Counted from the first letter of the stretch, positions 40,718-49,628 are shown. The stretch is 64,000 nt of DNA from CAYPZU01 sp964415395 (GCA_964415395.1 CAYPZU010000003.1:5927-69926); one strand, 5' to 3'. A program made the numbers and translations. Notes: generated by a model from the letters alone, not told the origin.

Positions 40718-40758
40718 TATGAACCTATAACCCCTCTACTTTGCGGATAGATTCATGG
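40718..40758. repeat. Inverted-repeat element, copy B (deleted)
   Basis: TATGAACCTAT at 40719-40729 is joined directly to AACCCCTCTACTTTGCGGAT, leading into TTTGCGGATAGATTCATGG. This resembles the left end of copy A (8907-9040) fused to its right end, with about 80 interior bases lost. The short arms ATGAACCTAT/ATAGATTCAT still pair except for one base. The ATG of the next gene (40755) lies in the right arm. Confidence 0.6.
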
Positions 40759-41747
40759 AACCCGCCGGACTCATTTACGACGACTCGCCCCACTACATCG
40801 ACCACCTCGCCCCCTTTTGCGCCCAAATGAATTGGCCGCTCTGGGTTTGCGAGCCGGCAGTGGCCGATCTTTGCCGCGCCTATTATCCAGATCTGGACGT
40901 TGTCGAAAAAGACCTTTTCACGCTCTCCCTTCCAAATCCTCTTCTCGCCTGCGATCCCCTGGCGCTCCTCAGCGCCTCATTTCCAGGCAAACCGATCCGC
41001 TCCCTCTGGCTCCCCCACGGCAATTCCGACAAAGGCTGGAGAGGCCCGTTCTTCGAGGCGCTCTCTCCTTCGGAAACAGCGCTCGTGTACGGCCAGAAAA
41101 TGATCGACTTCCTAAACCAGAAACAGGTTTCCGCCCAAACCGTCTCTGTCGGAAACTTTCGCGCCTCCTACTGGGAATCGCACCGCTCCTTTTACACTCC
41201 TATCCTGAAAGAAAAAATCCTCTCCCGGCTCCCCGCAAACCCGATCTATCTCTACGCTCCCACCTGGAGCGACCAGGAAGATAACGGCTCTTTCTGGCGC
41301 GCCTTCCCTGAACTTGCGGATGCTTTGCCGCCCGCTCTCAATCTCGTCGTCAAACTCCACCCCAACATCCGCCGCAAAGACGAAATCCGACTCGAAATCC
41401 TCCTCGGGCGCTATGAAAATCGCCCCAACATCCTCTTTCTCGAAGATTTCCCTCCCGTCTATCCGCTTCTCAGCCTCGCGTCCGCCTACATCGGAGACAT
41501 GTCTTCCGTCGGCTACGATTTTCTCTATTTCAACAAACCGATGTACTTTCTGAACCCCAATCGAAGAGACGCACAATCCGATCCCGGACTCTACCTTTTT
41601 CGGTGCGGCGTCGAAACGAACCCGGCCCAGGCATTCCTCTTAGGGCAAAATGAAGACCCCCTCCAGAATGTCAGAGAGGAAACGTATCGCTATACCTTCG
41701 GCCCCGCACCTGACTGGACCGAACTCAAAAAAAAGCTCGCCCCATGA
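40755..41747 (+). CDS. CDP-glycerol glycerophosphotransferase-like protein 1
   Basis: A 330-residue protein with the GT-B fold features of the TagB/TagF (CDP-glycerol:poly-glycerophosphate transferase) family: WLPHGNSDKGW (about 95), IYLYAPTWSDQEDNGSFW (about 158), VVKLHPNIRR and GDMSSVGYDFLYFNKPMYFL (about 255). No membrane helix. The ATG lies in the right arm of a repeat element and has no Shine-Dalgarno sequence, yet it aligns with the paralogue start (HYIDHLAPF versus HLLDHIAPL). It may transfer glycerol- or ribitol-phosphate-like units to a surface glycan. Overlaps the next gene by ATGA. Confidence 0.8.
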   Translation: MEPAGLIYDDSPHYIDHLAPFCAQMNWPLWVCEPAVADLCRAYYPDLDVVEKDLFTLSLPNPLLACDPLALLSASFPGKPIRSLWLPHGNSDKGWRGPFFEALSPSETALVYGQKMIDFLNQKQVSAQTVSVGNFRASYWESHRSFYTPILKEKILSRLPANPIYLYAPTWSDQEDNGSFWRAFPELADALPPALNLVVKLHPNIRRKDEIRLEILLGRYENRPNILFLEDFPPVYPLLSLASAYIGDMSSVGYDFLYFNKPMYFLNPNRRDAQSDPGLYLFRCGVETNPAQAFLLGQNEDPLQNVREETYRYTFGPAPDWTELKKKLAP

Positions 41748-42766
41748 ACTTCCGATGCGCCGCCCTCAACACAGGCTCCGACATCCACCTGCTCGACCAC
41801 ATCGCGCCTCTGGCCAGTCTTCTCGAAATGCCGCTCATCATAACCGAAGAACTCAACTACAGCCTCGCAACAAAATACTACCCCCAGATCGAAACACTCT
41901 ACGAGCCGGATCTGGAGCACAAACTCGGAGATCTCGCCGCCTCCTACGACGTCCTCTTCGAATGCAAATACTGGGCTCCTCATCTCAAGCTTCTCTTCCG
42001 GCAGCTCTTCAACAAAGAAATGCGGCTCGTTTTCTGCCCTCATGGCCAATCCGATAAAGGCTATCAAAGCCCTCTTCTCGCTCCCTACGTCCAGCAAGAC
42101 CGGGTTCTCCTGTACGGGGAGCTTCTCCATCAGATGCTCAACGAACTCGAACTTCCGCTCCCGCCATCAGCCGCAATCGGAAACTACCGCCTCAATTTTT
42201 ACAAAAAACACCGCCCTTTCTACGACGCGCTGGCTGAAGCCGAAATTTTTTCCAGGCTCCCGCGCGGCAACCCCATCCTTCTTTACGCCCCCACGTGGAA
42301 AGATGCCGACTGCTCTACTTCCTTCTTCGACTGGACGCCTGAACTTCTTGCTCAGCTCCCTCCCCGCTGGAATCTGATCATCAAACTCCACCCTCTTCTC
42401 GAGCAACGAGATCCAGCCCGCTTCTATTCGCTCGCCGCCCGAGCTGAAAATCAACCCAATGTCGTTTTGCTCTCCGAATTTCCTCCTGTCTACCCGATCC
42501 TCTCCCGCGTCGACTGTTATCTGGGCGACGCCTCTTCGGTCGGGTACGATATGCTTCCCTTTGAGAAGCCCCTTTTCTTTACTCCCGGCCCCCCGCGCCG
42601 ACTCCATTCGTGCGGTGAAATCGTAGACTCCCCCGCGGCCCTCTTCCAAAAAAATCTCACAACTCCCTTCCGCAAACAGCAGAAGGAACTCTATGCGCGC
42701 GCGTTCACTCCCATCACCGATGCGGAAGCCAAAAAAAACATTGTTACAATTCTAATCGGCGCTTAG
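41744..42766 (+). CDS. CDP-glycerol glycerophosphotransferase-like protein 2
   Basis: A 340-residue paralogue of the preceding gene with the same motifs: FCPHGQSDKGYQSP, ILLYAPTWKDAD, IIKLHPLLEQ and DASSVGYDMLPFEKPLFF. The two share most landmarks but differ at the N-terminus and in the C-terminal tail, so they arose by an old duplication. Tandem coupling suggests two successive steps or a heteromer. Its stop overlaps the convergent mreC gene by 15 bases. Substrate is not predictable from sequence. Confidence 0.82.
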   Translation: MNFRCAALNTGSDIHLLDHIAPLASLLEMPLIITEELNYSLATKYYPQIETLYEPDLEHKLGDLAASYDVLFECKYWAPHLKLLFRQLFNKEMRLVFCPHGQSDKGYQSPLLAPYVQQDRVLLYGELLHQMLNELELPLPPSAAIGNYRLNFYKKHRPFYDALAEAEIFSRLPRGNPILLYAPTWKDADCSTSFFDWTPELLAQLPPRWNLIIKLHPLLEQRDPARFYSLAARAENQPNVVLLSEFPPVYPILSRVDCYLGDASSVGYDMLPFEKPLFFTPGPPRRLHSCGEIVDSPAALFQKNLTTPFRKQQKELYARAFTPITDAEAKKNIVTILIGA

Positions 42767-43867
42767 AGAGGGGAGAATGAAAAGAGTCCGCAGATCGTTG
42801 AGGCAATAGGCCGCAGGGCGCACTTCGATTTCGTACGCGTAGCTTCCTTCCTTGAGAGGAGCGATCCAGGAAACCGTCCCCGTCAATAGCCCGGCAGGGA
42901 AAACTCCATCCAATCCTGAAGTAACGAGCAAGTCGCCCTCTTTCAGAATCGGCTGCGCCGGCAGGCTAGAACCAACTGCACGCCCAGTCCTCAGATCTCG
43001 CGCAGGACCTTCCTCGTCAGCATAATCGTAGTTAAACCCAACGCCTGACAATACCAGGCCCCGGGATCTCCAAAATGGGGCGCTGCTTCCATGCAGCTCT
43101 CCTTTGGCCAGATAGCTTTCCTCAAGCGCAGGGTCGAGCTTCGACTTCAGCCCGTCCAGCCGAGTTAAAATAGACTGCTTCTCTTCGAAGCTGGCAAACA
43201 GGTCTTCGCGCACTTCAAGCCGGCTCAAGAGGCCATTTAAAATCAGCCCCAGCTCCCGGTTCTGGATCCCTCCGCGGACAGCTCTGACGGCGGGGGAGAG
43301 TCCCGAGTCGGTGATGAGGCGAACCCGCGACTGCTTTTCCCCGACATAATCAACCACCCCTACGAGAGCGCAGCCGGAAACCACGGGACTGTTTTTAGAA
43401 ATGACCTTTCTTCCTAAAGCCCTGTTGTCTTCTTCTCCCGCATACACCCATAGGCTGCTGCTCCAGGAGCTGGGATCGCGGTAAATCACCTCAGCAGGGA
43501 AGGAGAGCAGCTGGCTCTCCAGCTTGCCGCGGAGCTGCGCCGCGCGCCGCTTGAAAAACTCATTTTTCGGCACAGCTTTCAAAACCTCGAGCTGGTCTCC
43601 GATCTGCGCCTCAAAATGGATCCAATCCTGCGCCGATTCAATCCGCGCCCTCAGATTCTGATTTTCCCACTGGAGGCGGGCGATTTCCTTCCCGCTATCG
43701 ACAGATCTGCGATCCTGAAATAGCCTGCCCCAGCCTTTCCAGATCGGCGAAAAAGAGGCGACCGCAAAGGAGCGGAGAGAGTCGGAAGCTGCCCGCGGCA
43801 AACTGATCCAGCAGAAAAGGAAAATCCCCAGTACGAAATAAGGATAGGAAACGGTTCTTCGACTCAT
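42752..43867 (-). CDS. mreC: Rod-shape-determining protein MreC-like
   Basis: A 371-residue protein anchored by one helix (YFVLGIFLFCWISLPRAA, about 9-27) followed by a coiled coil (about 60-130) and the MreC beta-domains: VIYRDPSSWSSSLWV, NSPVVSGCALVGVVDYVGEKQSRVRLITDSG and DLLVTSGLDGVFPAGLLTG. It organises peptidoglycan synthesis around MreB in rods and, in chlamydiae, the division plane. The start ATG 43867 overlaps the tyrB stop (ATGA); a GTG at 43876 is less likely. Length is above the usual ~280. Confidence 0.88.
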   Translation of the reverse strand: MSRRTVSYPYFVLGIFLFCWISLPRAASDSLRSFAVASFSPIWKGWGRLFQDRRSVDSGKEIARLQWENQNLRARIESAQDWIHFEAQIGDQLEVLKAVPKNEFFKRRAAQLRGKLESQLLSFPAEVIYRDPSSWSSSLWVYAGEEDNRALGRKVISKNSPVVSGCALVGVVDYVGEKQSRVRLITDSGLSPAVRAVRGGIQNRELGLILNGLLSRLEVREDLFASFEEKQSILTRLDGLKSKLDPALEESYLAKGELHGSSAPFWRSRGLVLSGVGFNYDYADEEGPARDLRTGRAVGSSLPAQPILKEGDLLVTSGLDGVFPAGLLTGTVSWIAPLKEGSYAYEIEVRPAAYCLNDLRTLFILPSLSAD

Positions 43868-45060
43868 GCCCCGCACACTGTAAGAATATTTTCGGCAACA
43901 TATCCGAGATTTTTTGCGGTCAATCCCGCAACATTGATCCGCCCGCTGTCGAGCAGATAGATTCCGAAACGGTCGATCAACTGCTGGGTCTGGCTTTTAT
44001 CCAGATCGACGTAGGAAAACATCCCCTTATGTTTCTTAAGGTAGCTGAAATCGATCTTTTTTGAGCCTGCGCTCAGCCTCTGGATCAGCGCTTCCCGCAT
44101 CATCACAAGGCGGTGGCGCATCCCTTCAAGGTCTTTGAGCCACCCTTTTTTCAGCTCGCTATCCTTCAGAATTTCAAGAACGATGTTGGCTCCATGAGCG
44201 GGAGGATTGGAGTAGAGAGCCCTGATCACCCGCTTCACCTGGCTCCCGATCCGCGTCTTGCCTGCCGCATTCCCGCCGACGACAAAAAGCGCCCCGACCC
44301 GCTGGCAATACAAGCTGAAATTTTTCGAGCATGAATAGGCAATCAGCATCTCATGCCCCTCTTGAAGAAAGGCCCGGATCGGAGCCGCATCTCTTTCCAT
44401 CCCATCGCCCAATCCCTGGTAGGCCAGATCAAAAAAAGGCAGCAGTTTTTTCCGCTTCAAGATCTGGGAAATCGCTTTCCATTCATCGGGCGTCGGATCG
44501 CAGCCTGTCGGATTATGGCAGCACCCGTGCAGCACTACAACGGTCTTTTCCGGCAGCGCTTCGAGACATTTTTCCATCGCAGCGAAATCGAATCCCTTCA
44601 TCCCGCGCGAATAGTAATCGTAACTGCTTACCGTTGCGCCCGCCCGCTCGAAAATCATCCGGTGGTTCGGCCAGGTAGGATGGGAAATGGCAGCCAAACG
44701 CCCGACTTCCTGCGTCAAAAATTCGGCGCCGACCCGCAAAGCCCCTGTTCCGCCAGCGGTTTGCGCGCCATAGATCCGCGCGCGATTTTCTTTCCAAAGC
44801 TCTTCGCCAAAAACCAGAGCGCCGATCGCTTCTGCAAATTCCTGGATTCCATCCATCGGCAAATAATCAGCAAGGATATCGGTTCCTAAAATCCGCTCTT
44901 TCGCTTTTCTCACCGTGGGAAGAAGTTCGGAACGGAGATGCTCATCTTTGAAAATTCCCACCAGAAGATTCACTTTCTGGGGGCGCGGATCGGACTGGAA
45001 GACGCTTGTGAGACCGAAAACAGGGTCGGGAGGGCCCTCGGGAACATGATCAAAAAACAT
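43864..45060 (-). CDS. tyrB: Aromatic/aspartate aminotransferase (class I)
   Basis: A 398-residue PLP enzyme of the AspC/TyrB family exchanging amino groups between aspartate or aromatic amino acids and 2-oxoglutarate. Landmarks: FEDHVPEGPPDPVFGL-like start (FFDHVPEGPPDPVFGLTSVF), VVVLHGCCHNPTGCDPT, FFDLAYQGLGDG, the PLP Lys in YSCSKNFSLYCQRVGAL and the substrate Arg region near SGRINVAGLT. Full length. In C. trachomatis the homologous tyrB (CT637, recalled) has the same neighbour. Upstream the strand holds the tRNA-Ala gene in opposite orientation. Confidence 0.93.
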   Translation of the reverse strand: MFFDHVPEGPPDPVFGLTSVFQSDPRPQKVNLLVGIFKDEHLRSELLPTVRKAKERILGTDILADYLPMDGIQEFAEAIGALVFGEELWKENRARIYGAQTAGGTGALRVGAEFLTQEVGRLAAISHPTWPNHRMIFERAGATVSSYDYYSRGMKGFDFAAMEKCLEALPEKTVVVLHGCCHNPTGCDPTPDEWKAISQILKRKKLLPFFDLAYQGLGDGMERDAAPIRAFLQEGHEMLIAYSCSKNFSLYCQRVGALFVVGGNAAGKTRIGSQVKRVIRALYSNPPAHGANIVLEILKDSELKKGWLKDLEGMRHRLVMMREALIQRLSAGSKKIDFSYLKKHKGMFSYVDLDKSQTQQLIDRFGIYLLDSGRINVAGLTAKNLGYVAENILTVCGA

Positions 45061-45164
45061 GGGGAACCGAATGGTTTTGAACCCATTCTAGCTCCCCAAG
45101 AATTTTCATGACAATCAAGAGCTTGAATCAAAATAGGGAAACGCCCTAAAATCTTGGCCTTTAT

Positions 45165-45237
45165 GGGGCGTTAGCTCAGTTGGTAGAGCGCAACAATGGC
45201 ATTGTTGAGGCCATCGGTTCGACTCCGATACGCTCCA
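45165..45237 (+). tRNA. tRNA-Ala, anticodon GGC
   Basis: A 73-base cloverleaf: acceptor GGGGCGT with ACGCTCC (one G-U), D arm GCTC/GAGC around AGTTGGTA, anticodon stem CAACA/TGTTG with loop ATGGCAT giving anticodon GGC, variable AGGCC, T arm ATCGG-TTCGACT-CCGAT. Discriminator A; CCA is not encoded. It reads GCC and GCU. Confidence 0.95.
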
Positions 45238-45238
45238 A

Positions 45239-45466
45239 TTACTTCTTGCGGCAGAACACGACCAAAGCCGCCCCTACGATCACAAAAGCAATCCCCGACA
45301 CCAGATATCTAGAAGTCCCTTCCGAATATCCGTTTTCGCGCATGACTTGCTTCTTGATTTTTTCAATTCCTGAAGACTGGTTTGAGCGATGAGCGAAAAC
45401 CATCAGCACGACCCCTGCGACAATCAAAATTCCGCCGATCAGCTGCTTCATATTGCAACATTTCAT
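45239..45466 (-). CDS. Small two-helix membrane protein (DUF3185-like)
   Basis: A 75-residue protein with helices at about 8-25 (IGGILIVAGVVLMVFAHR) and 55-72 (LVSGIAFVIVGAALVVFC). The layout resembles DUF3185 proteins, whose role is unknown. ATG at 45466; the ATG for MKQLIGG at 45451 is equally plausible. The stop is one base after the tRNA gene. Confidence 0.6.
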   Translation of the reverse strand: MKCCNMKQLIGGILIVAGVVLMVFAHRSNQSSGIEKIKKQVMRENGYSEGTSRYLVSGIAFVIVGAALVVFCRKK

Positions 45467-45550
45467 AAATCCCCCTGGTAAAATAGATCAAAGATCCTTT
45501 TGCTCCTTCTAGCAAAGAGGAAGGGGAATGTAAAGCGGCTTTACACAGAA

Positions 45551-45580
45551 AACCCCTGATCGGATTGACCGTCAGGGGTT
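45551..45580 (-). terminator. Intrinsic terminator of rpoD
   Basis: AACCCCTGA (45551-45559) and TCAGGGGTT (45572-45580) form a perfect 9-bp stem 13 bases after the rpoD stop, followed on the minus strand by TTCTGTG. Confidence 0.65.
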
Positions 45581-45593
45581 AAAAGAGAATGGA

Positions 45594-47252
45594 TTATTCG
45601 CCTTCGAGAAGATCGAGAAAGGCCTGGAGCTGCTTCGCGCGGGTCGGGTGCCTCATCTTGCGCAAAGCTTTCGCTTCGATCTGGCGGACCCGCTCGCGGG
45701 TAACTTTGAAGCGGACGCCCACTTCTTCGAGAGTTTTGGGCTTGCCGTCCAAAAGACCGAATCGCTCAATCAAAACGGTTCTCTCCCTGTCGGTCAGGGT
45801 GGCGAGAACCTCATTCATTTTGTCTTTGAGGATCGCATAGCCGGTCGCTTCAGCCGGGGACTCGATCGCGGTGTCTTCAAGGAAGTCTCCGAACTGGCTT
45901 TCGCCGCCGTCGCCCACCTCTGCCTGCAGAGAAATCGGGTGCTGGGCGATCTTGTAGATTTCGCGGACCCGCTCGGGAGTCAATCCCAGCTCGTTCGCCA
46001 ATTCTTCGGGCGTCGGCTCTCTTCCGGTCTCCATCATGAGCTTTTTCGCTCCGCGGAGAACCTTGTTGATCGTCTCGATCATGTGGACCGGAATCCGGAT
46101 CGTCCGCGCCTGGTCGGCGATCGCCCGCGTCACAGCCTGCCGGATCCACCATGTGGCATAGGTAGAAAACTTATAGCCGCGGCGGTATTCGAATTTCTCG
46201 ACCGCCTTCATCAGGCCCATGTTCCCTTCCTGAATCAAATCCAGGAACGAAAGGCCCCTATTGGTGTATTTTTTCGCGATCGAGATGACGAGCCTTAAGT
46301 TGGACTCAACCATCTCCCGCTTCGCTTCCTGGCTCTTGTCCATCCAGCGCTGAAGCATCCGGACGTCTTTCTTGAATTCTTCCAGGCTGCGTCCAGCGGC
46401 AAGCTCCCGTTTATAGAGCTTCCGCTTGGCCGCCGCCAGCTTCCCGGCAGCGAATTTATTTTTCTCGGCGCGCGGAGTGAGCTCCTGAATTTCCTTCTCC
46501 AGCTGCAGAAAGCGGTCGTAAGCGGAAAGAATGACTTCGCCGAAGTCTTCGATGATGTTGTGTCTGCAGCAGAATCTTCTCAAATAAGCTTGGGCGCGAA
46601 TCCGGCATTTCTCGATTGTCTCGAGAAGCTGGGCTCTCTCTTCTTTTTTGAGATTCGGGTCGCGCATCTGAACCAGCAGCTCTTCGAGCATCTGGTCTTC
46701 GCCCTTCATCAGGTCGCAAAGCTTGGGCAGCAAATTGATGAAATGAACTTTATCAGCGACTTCCTTTTCAGCGACGATCTTATCAAAGCGCTCTTTGCCG
46801 GAGATCAGGTAGCCTGCGATCGAAATCGCTTCGCGGATCGAATAGCGGAAGCGCATGATGATTTTTTCGATCTGGATCTGGGCTTTTTCGATTCTCTTCG
46901 AGATCTCCACCTCTTCTTCGCGGGTAAGAAGGGGAACCGAACCCATTTCTTTTAGGTACATCCGGACAGGGTCGTCGGAAGTACCCTCGGTCCTCTTGGG
47001 GAGGCCTTCGAGCTCTTTCGCTTCTTTCTTCCGTTCTTTCTGCCGCTCGACTTCCGCCTGGTTCAAGACCTGGATGTCCATCCCGCTCAAGTAGATCAAC
47101 ACCTGGTCGATCTGCTCGGGGGAATCGAAGGTCATAGGAAGAATTTCGTTGATCTCCTCGTACGTGAGGTAGCCTTGTTCTTTGGCGATCGCAACGAGCT
47201 CTTCGATTTTCTGCTGATGCTGGGGGTTGCTGAAAGATGTCGTGCCGGTCAT
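45594..47252 (-). CDS. rpoD: RNA polymerase primary sigma factor (sigma-66)
   Basis: A 552-residue group 1 sigma factor. Region 1.2 ([25 protein letters not shown]), region 2 with the -10 recognition helix ([32 protein letters not shown]), region 3 ([19 protein letters not shown]) and region 4 ([43 protein letters not shown]) are all intact. Length fits chlamydial sigma-66 (~570), shorter than the E. coli factor. It directs housekeeping transcription. It stands divergent from the CoiA-like gene and ends at a clear terminator. Confidence 0.97.
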   Translation of the reverse strand: MTGTTSFSNPQHQQKIEELVAIAKEQGYLTYEEINEILPMTFDSPEQIDQVLIYLSGMDIQVLNQAEVERQKERKKEAKELEGLPKRTEGTSDDPVRMYLKEMGSVPLLTREEEVEISKRIEKAQIQIEKIIMRFRYSIREAISIAGYLISGKERFDKIVAEKEVADKVHFINLLPKLCDLMKGEDQMLEELLVQMRDPNLKKEERAQLLETIEKCRIRAQAYLRRFCCRHNIIEDFGEVILSAYDRFLQLEKEIQELTPRAEKNKFAAGKLAAAKRKLYKRELAAGRSLEEFKKDVRMLQRWMDKSQEAKREMVESNLRLVISIAKKYTNRGLSFLDLIQEGNMGLMKAVEKFEYRRGYKFSTYATWWIRQAVTRAIADQARTIRIPVHMIETINKVLRGAKKLMMETGREPTPEELANELGLTPERVREIYKIAQHPISLQAEVGDGGESQFGDFLEDTAIESPAEATGYAILKDKMNEVLATLTDRERTVLIERFGLLDGKPKTLEEVGVRFKVTRERVRQIEAKALRKMRHPTRAKQLQAFLDLLEGE

Positions 47253-47337
47253 GCTCTCCTATGCCAGGATGGGAAAAAATCTGGGGTTTGGTATACGCTT
47301 TGCAAAAAATTGATTTTTCGCGAAGGAAAACGAAAAT

Positions 47338-47366
47338 ATTGTGAAGGAACCCCCCCTTCCTGTCAA
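47338..47366 (-). promoter_or_regulatory. Candidate rpoD promoter
   Basis: On the minus strand TTGACA (plus 47361-47366) is spaced 17 bases from CACAAT (plus 47338-47343), about 85 bases before the rpoD ATG. The spacer has an unusual G8 run (plus strand CCCCCCCC around 47350). Confidence 0.35.
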
Positions 47367-47406
47367 CATCATATAATCTTGGCGATTAATTGCAATCAGA
47401 ACTTAT

Positions 47407-48267
47407 ATGGCTCTCTACGCAACTGACACCGACGACGTGATCTTCGCCTCAGACGCCGACCCGCAGGGTCGGTACTGGTGCCTCGAATGCTTCGGCCCCG
47501 TAAAAGTCCGGAAAGGGAAGGAGCGCTTCCCCCACTTCTACCACGTCAAAACAACGCCGCAGTGCCGCCTCTATAGTAAAAGCGAAGACCACATGAGAGT
47601 CCAGGTCGAACTGAAAAAACTCTTTCCCCCCAACGAAATCGCCCTGGAAAAAGCCTTCCCTTCGCTCAGCCGGGTCGCCGACGCCCTCTGGGAAAAAGAA
47701 AAAATTGCGTTCGAAATCCAGTGCTCTCCGATCCAGCCCCCCGAAGCCGAAGCCAGGATCCGGGATTACCGCTCGGCGGGCTACGAAACGATCTGGCTTC
47801 TCGACGAGAGGCTTTACAACAAACGAACCGTTCGTCCCTCGGAAGAACTCCTCCGCTCCCACAGCGCCTACTACCTCTCGATCCCGAGAGGGCGCCCCTT
47901 TTCCGCCTACGACCAGTTTGAAATCTTCGCCTCAGGCGCCCGCGTTAAAAAAGGGCGGCCCCTCTCGATCGACCTCCGGAACGCCCGCACCCTGAGAACC
48001 CTTCCTCCTTCGGAAAAACTACCTGATCAGATCGTCCGCAGGGCGCTCGGCAGCCCACGCCACTTCCAAAACGACCGCCTTGCGAGAGCCGCGCAGTCGA
48101 TCCGCTTTCCCTCTCTCGCCCTCTCGCTTCAAAACTGGAAAGCGCTTGAAGAGCATCTAGGGAAAAGCCCTCCGCCCCCGCCGCCCTGGAAAGAGTGGCT
48201 GCGGCGCTATCTGTTCGAGCCTTACCTGGAGTGGCTCGTAAAAGTTCACATTTGGCTTAACGATTGA
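47407..48267 (+). CDS. Competence protein CoiA-like nuclease-related protein
   Basis: A 286-residue soluble protein with an N-terminal zinc-ribbon-like part (WCLECFGPVKVRKGKERFPHFYH) and a CoiA/restriction-endonuclease-like core: ALEKAFPSLSRVADALW followed by IAFEIQCSPI, where D and the E-x-Q pair fit a PD-(D/E)XK-type site, and RIRDYRSAGYETIWLLDERLY. CoiA promotes recombination of incoming DNA in naturally competent Gram-positives. It lies between rpoD and rpsT as does CT616 in C. trachomatis (recalled). Role here is inferred. Confidence 0.7.
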   Translation: MALYATDTDDVIFASDADPQGRYWCLECFGPVKVRKGKERFPHFYHVKTTPQCRLYSKSEDHMRVQVELKKLFPPNEIALEKAFPSLSRVADALWEKEKIAFEIQCSPIQPPEAEARIRDYRSAGYETIWLLDERLYNKRTVRPSEELLRSHSAYYLSIPRGRPFSAYDQFEIFASGARVKKGRPLSIDLRNARTLRTLPPSEKLPDQIVRRALGSPRHFQNDRLARAAQSIRFPSLALSLQNWKALEEHLGKSPPPPPPWKEWLRRYLFEPYLEWLVKVHIWLND

Positions 48268-48625
48268 AATAGAGGCTGGGATGGATAAAAAGCCCCATCA
48301 GAAGTCTTAGAAAACAGGCTCCGACCGCAAAAGGAAGGAGAACCCAGTCGGCGAGATCTTTGGCGAGCTTGCCGACCCGCTCGACAAAAAAGGCTCTTGC
48401 GCCGCCGAAAGTGACGAGGAGCAACGCCGCTGAAAGACAAAGTCCGGCCGTCCTCAAAATTGTTCTATATGTCTTCAAAACCAATGCGAGCGGCAGCAGG
48501 CAGAGCTTCTTCAAAAAATCTTTCACACAAAGAAAGCGGCCGCGGAATGAATCGAAATGGAACGATTCACTCTGAGCGGAAATTTCAAAATAAGTCTGAG
48601 ACTCGGCGTAAGACTTGAATTCCAT
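48257..48625 (-). CDS. Hypothetical membrane protein
   Basis: A 122-residue protein with two or three hydrophobic segments (LCLLPLALVLKTY about 41-53; GLCLSAALLLVTFGGARAFF about 61-80; WVLLPFAVGACFLRLLMGLF about 93-112). It overlaps the 3' end of the convergent CoiA-like gene by 11 bases. No family recognised. Confidence 0.5.
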   Translation of the reverse strand: MEFKSYAESQTYFEISAQSESFHFDSFRGRFLCVKDFLKKLCLLPLALVLKTYRTILRTAGLCLSAALLLVTFGGARAFFVERVGKLAKDLADWVLLPFAVGACFLRLLMGLFIHPSLYFNR

Positions 48626-48669
48626 TTTTATTCCAGATTGATTTCGTTTAATTATATAATAAACAAATA

Positions 48670-49107
48670 TTACAAATCAATACTTCGAATTTTCCTTATT
48701 AGGAACCCAAAATAGACGGCAACCCCATAGCAGGCCGCCATCCGGAAGAGAAGATTGAAAGGGAACGCCTTTTCCAGAGCGGAACGGCCCGGATTTGAAG
48801 GGTCGTACCAGACAACCCACTCCTGTTTCGCCATTTCCTTAAGGGAAGCAAAAGCCGCCGCCTCGCTCTGATACTCCCGCTTAAATTGCCAGCTCCCCTC
48901 GAAAGGTAGCTCGCCAAATAAATATTTTGCTTGCACCAGAAATTTACCGGAGACCTCCTCGATTTCCCACTGGGAGATCCGGGCTTTTGCCTGGGCCTGA
49001 AGGGGCCATGTTTCGAGCCACGCCCCTCCAAAACGGACCGTGAAATAGAGGGCGATCGCCAGGACTCCGGCAAGCAAAAATGATAGAGAGCGGGTTTTAG
49101 AGCGCAT
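48670..49107 (-). CDS. DUF3592-like membrane protein
   Basis: A 145-residue protein with helices at both ends (LSFLLAGVLAIALYFTVRF about 8-26; LLFRMAACYGVAVYFGFLI about 118-136) and a soluble middle ending in VVWYDPSNPGRSAL, a motif of DUF3592 proteins that have a similar two-helix layout. Function unknown. Starts 74 bases before the divergent rpsT gene. Confidence 0.65.
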   Translation of the reverse strand: MRSKTRSLSFLLAGVLAIALYFTVRFGGAWLETWPLQAQAKARISQWEIEEVSGKFLVQAKYLFGELPFEGSWQFKREYQSEAAAFASLKEMAKQEWVVWYDPSNPGRSALEKAFPFNLLFRMAACYGVAVYFGFLIRKIRSIDL

Positions 49108-49181
49108 GAAGCCTTTACGAATTAAGGGAGAGGGATTATAGTAGTGCCATTTAAAATTCGCAATTCGAACATCGAGGAAAT

Positions 49182-49493
49182 ATGGCAGAAGCCGATAAGA
49201 AGTCTGGAGACAAGAAGAAAGGCGAAGGGCTTGTCAAGCGCCCCTCCGCTCTCAAAAGAGATATGCAGAACGAAAAGCAGCGCCTGAGAAACCGCTCTTT
49301 CCGCGCTGAGGTTCTCACCTCTATCCGGGGCCTTCAAAACTCCATCTCTCAAAAAGAACCCGCCGAAGTGTTAAAAACAAAATTGAACGAAATCTACAGC
49401 CTGGTAGACAAAGGCGTAAAAAGAGGCGTTTACAAGCCCAATAAAGCAGCGCGCACCAAATCGCGCCTCGCTGCCCGCACAGTGAAAGCCTAA
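49182..49493 (+). CDS. rpsT: Small ribosomal subunit protein bS20
   Basis: A 103-residue basic protein that binds 16S rRNA. It has the usual helical, Lys/Arg-rich sequence: KRPSALKRDMQNEKQRLRNRSFRAEV and a C-terminal DKGVKRGVYKPNKAARTKSRLAARTVKA. A ~20-residue N-terminal charged tail makes it slightly longer than in E. coli. Followed by a strong terminator. Confidence 0.93.
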   Translation: MAEADKKSGDKKKGEGLVKRPSALKRDMQNEKQRLRNRSFRAEVLTSIRGLQNSISQKEPAEVLKTKLNEIYSLVDKGVKRGVYKPNKAARTKSRLAARTVKA

Positions 49494-49500
49494 TCTCTCC

Positions 49501-49523
49501 GCCCCCAACTTTCTTTTGGGGGC
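49501..49523 (+). terminator. Intrinsic terminator of rpsT
   Basis: GCCCCCAA (49501-49508) and TTGGGGGC (49516-49523) form a perfect 8-bp stem eight bases after the stop; TATATCCATAAACTTTTT follows. Confidence 0.75.
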
Positions 49524-49591
49524 TATATCCATAAACTTTTTAGTTCACATTTATAGTTTGTTCTTCAATAGAATTCAATCTCCATTTTGAT

Positions 49592-49597
49592 TATAAT
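49592..49597 (+). promoter_or_regulatory. -10-like TATAAT upstream of the Ala-rich gene
   Basis: A perfect TATAAT in an AT-rich stretch of ~80 bases, unlike the surrounding genes. No clear -35 lies at 16-18 bases. The start at 49629 has only a weak GGAA site. Confidence 0.35.
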
Positions 49598-49628
49598 AAT
49601 TCTAAATTAAAATAAATTCGGAATTATT

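Noticed and set aside
45594..47252. Rv/alternative sigma factor
   Set aside because: Regions 1.2 to 4 and its length identify the primary sigma factor, not an ECF or sigma-28 type.
47341..47377. TATAAT at 47372-47377 as promoter of the CoiA-like gene
   Set aside because: No -35 element lies at the proper distance, because the C8 run occupies that place; left as unproven.
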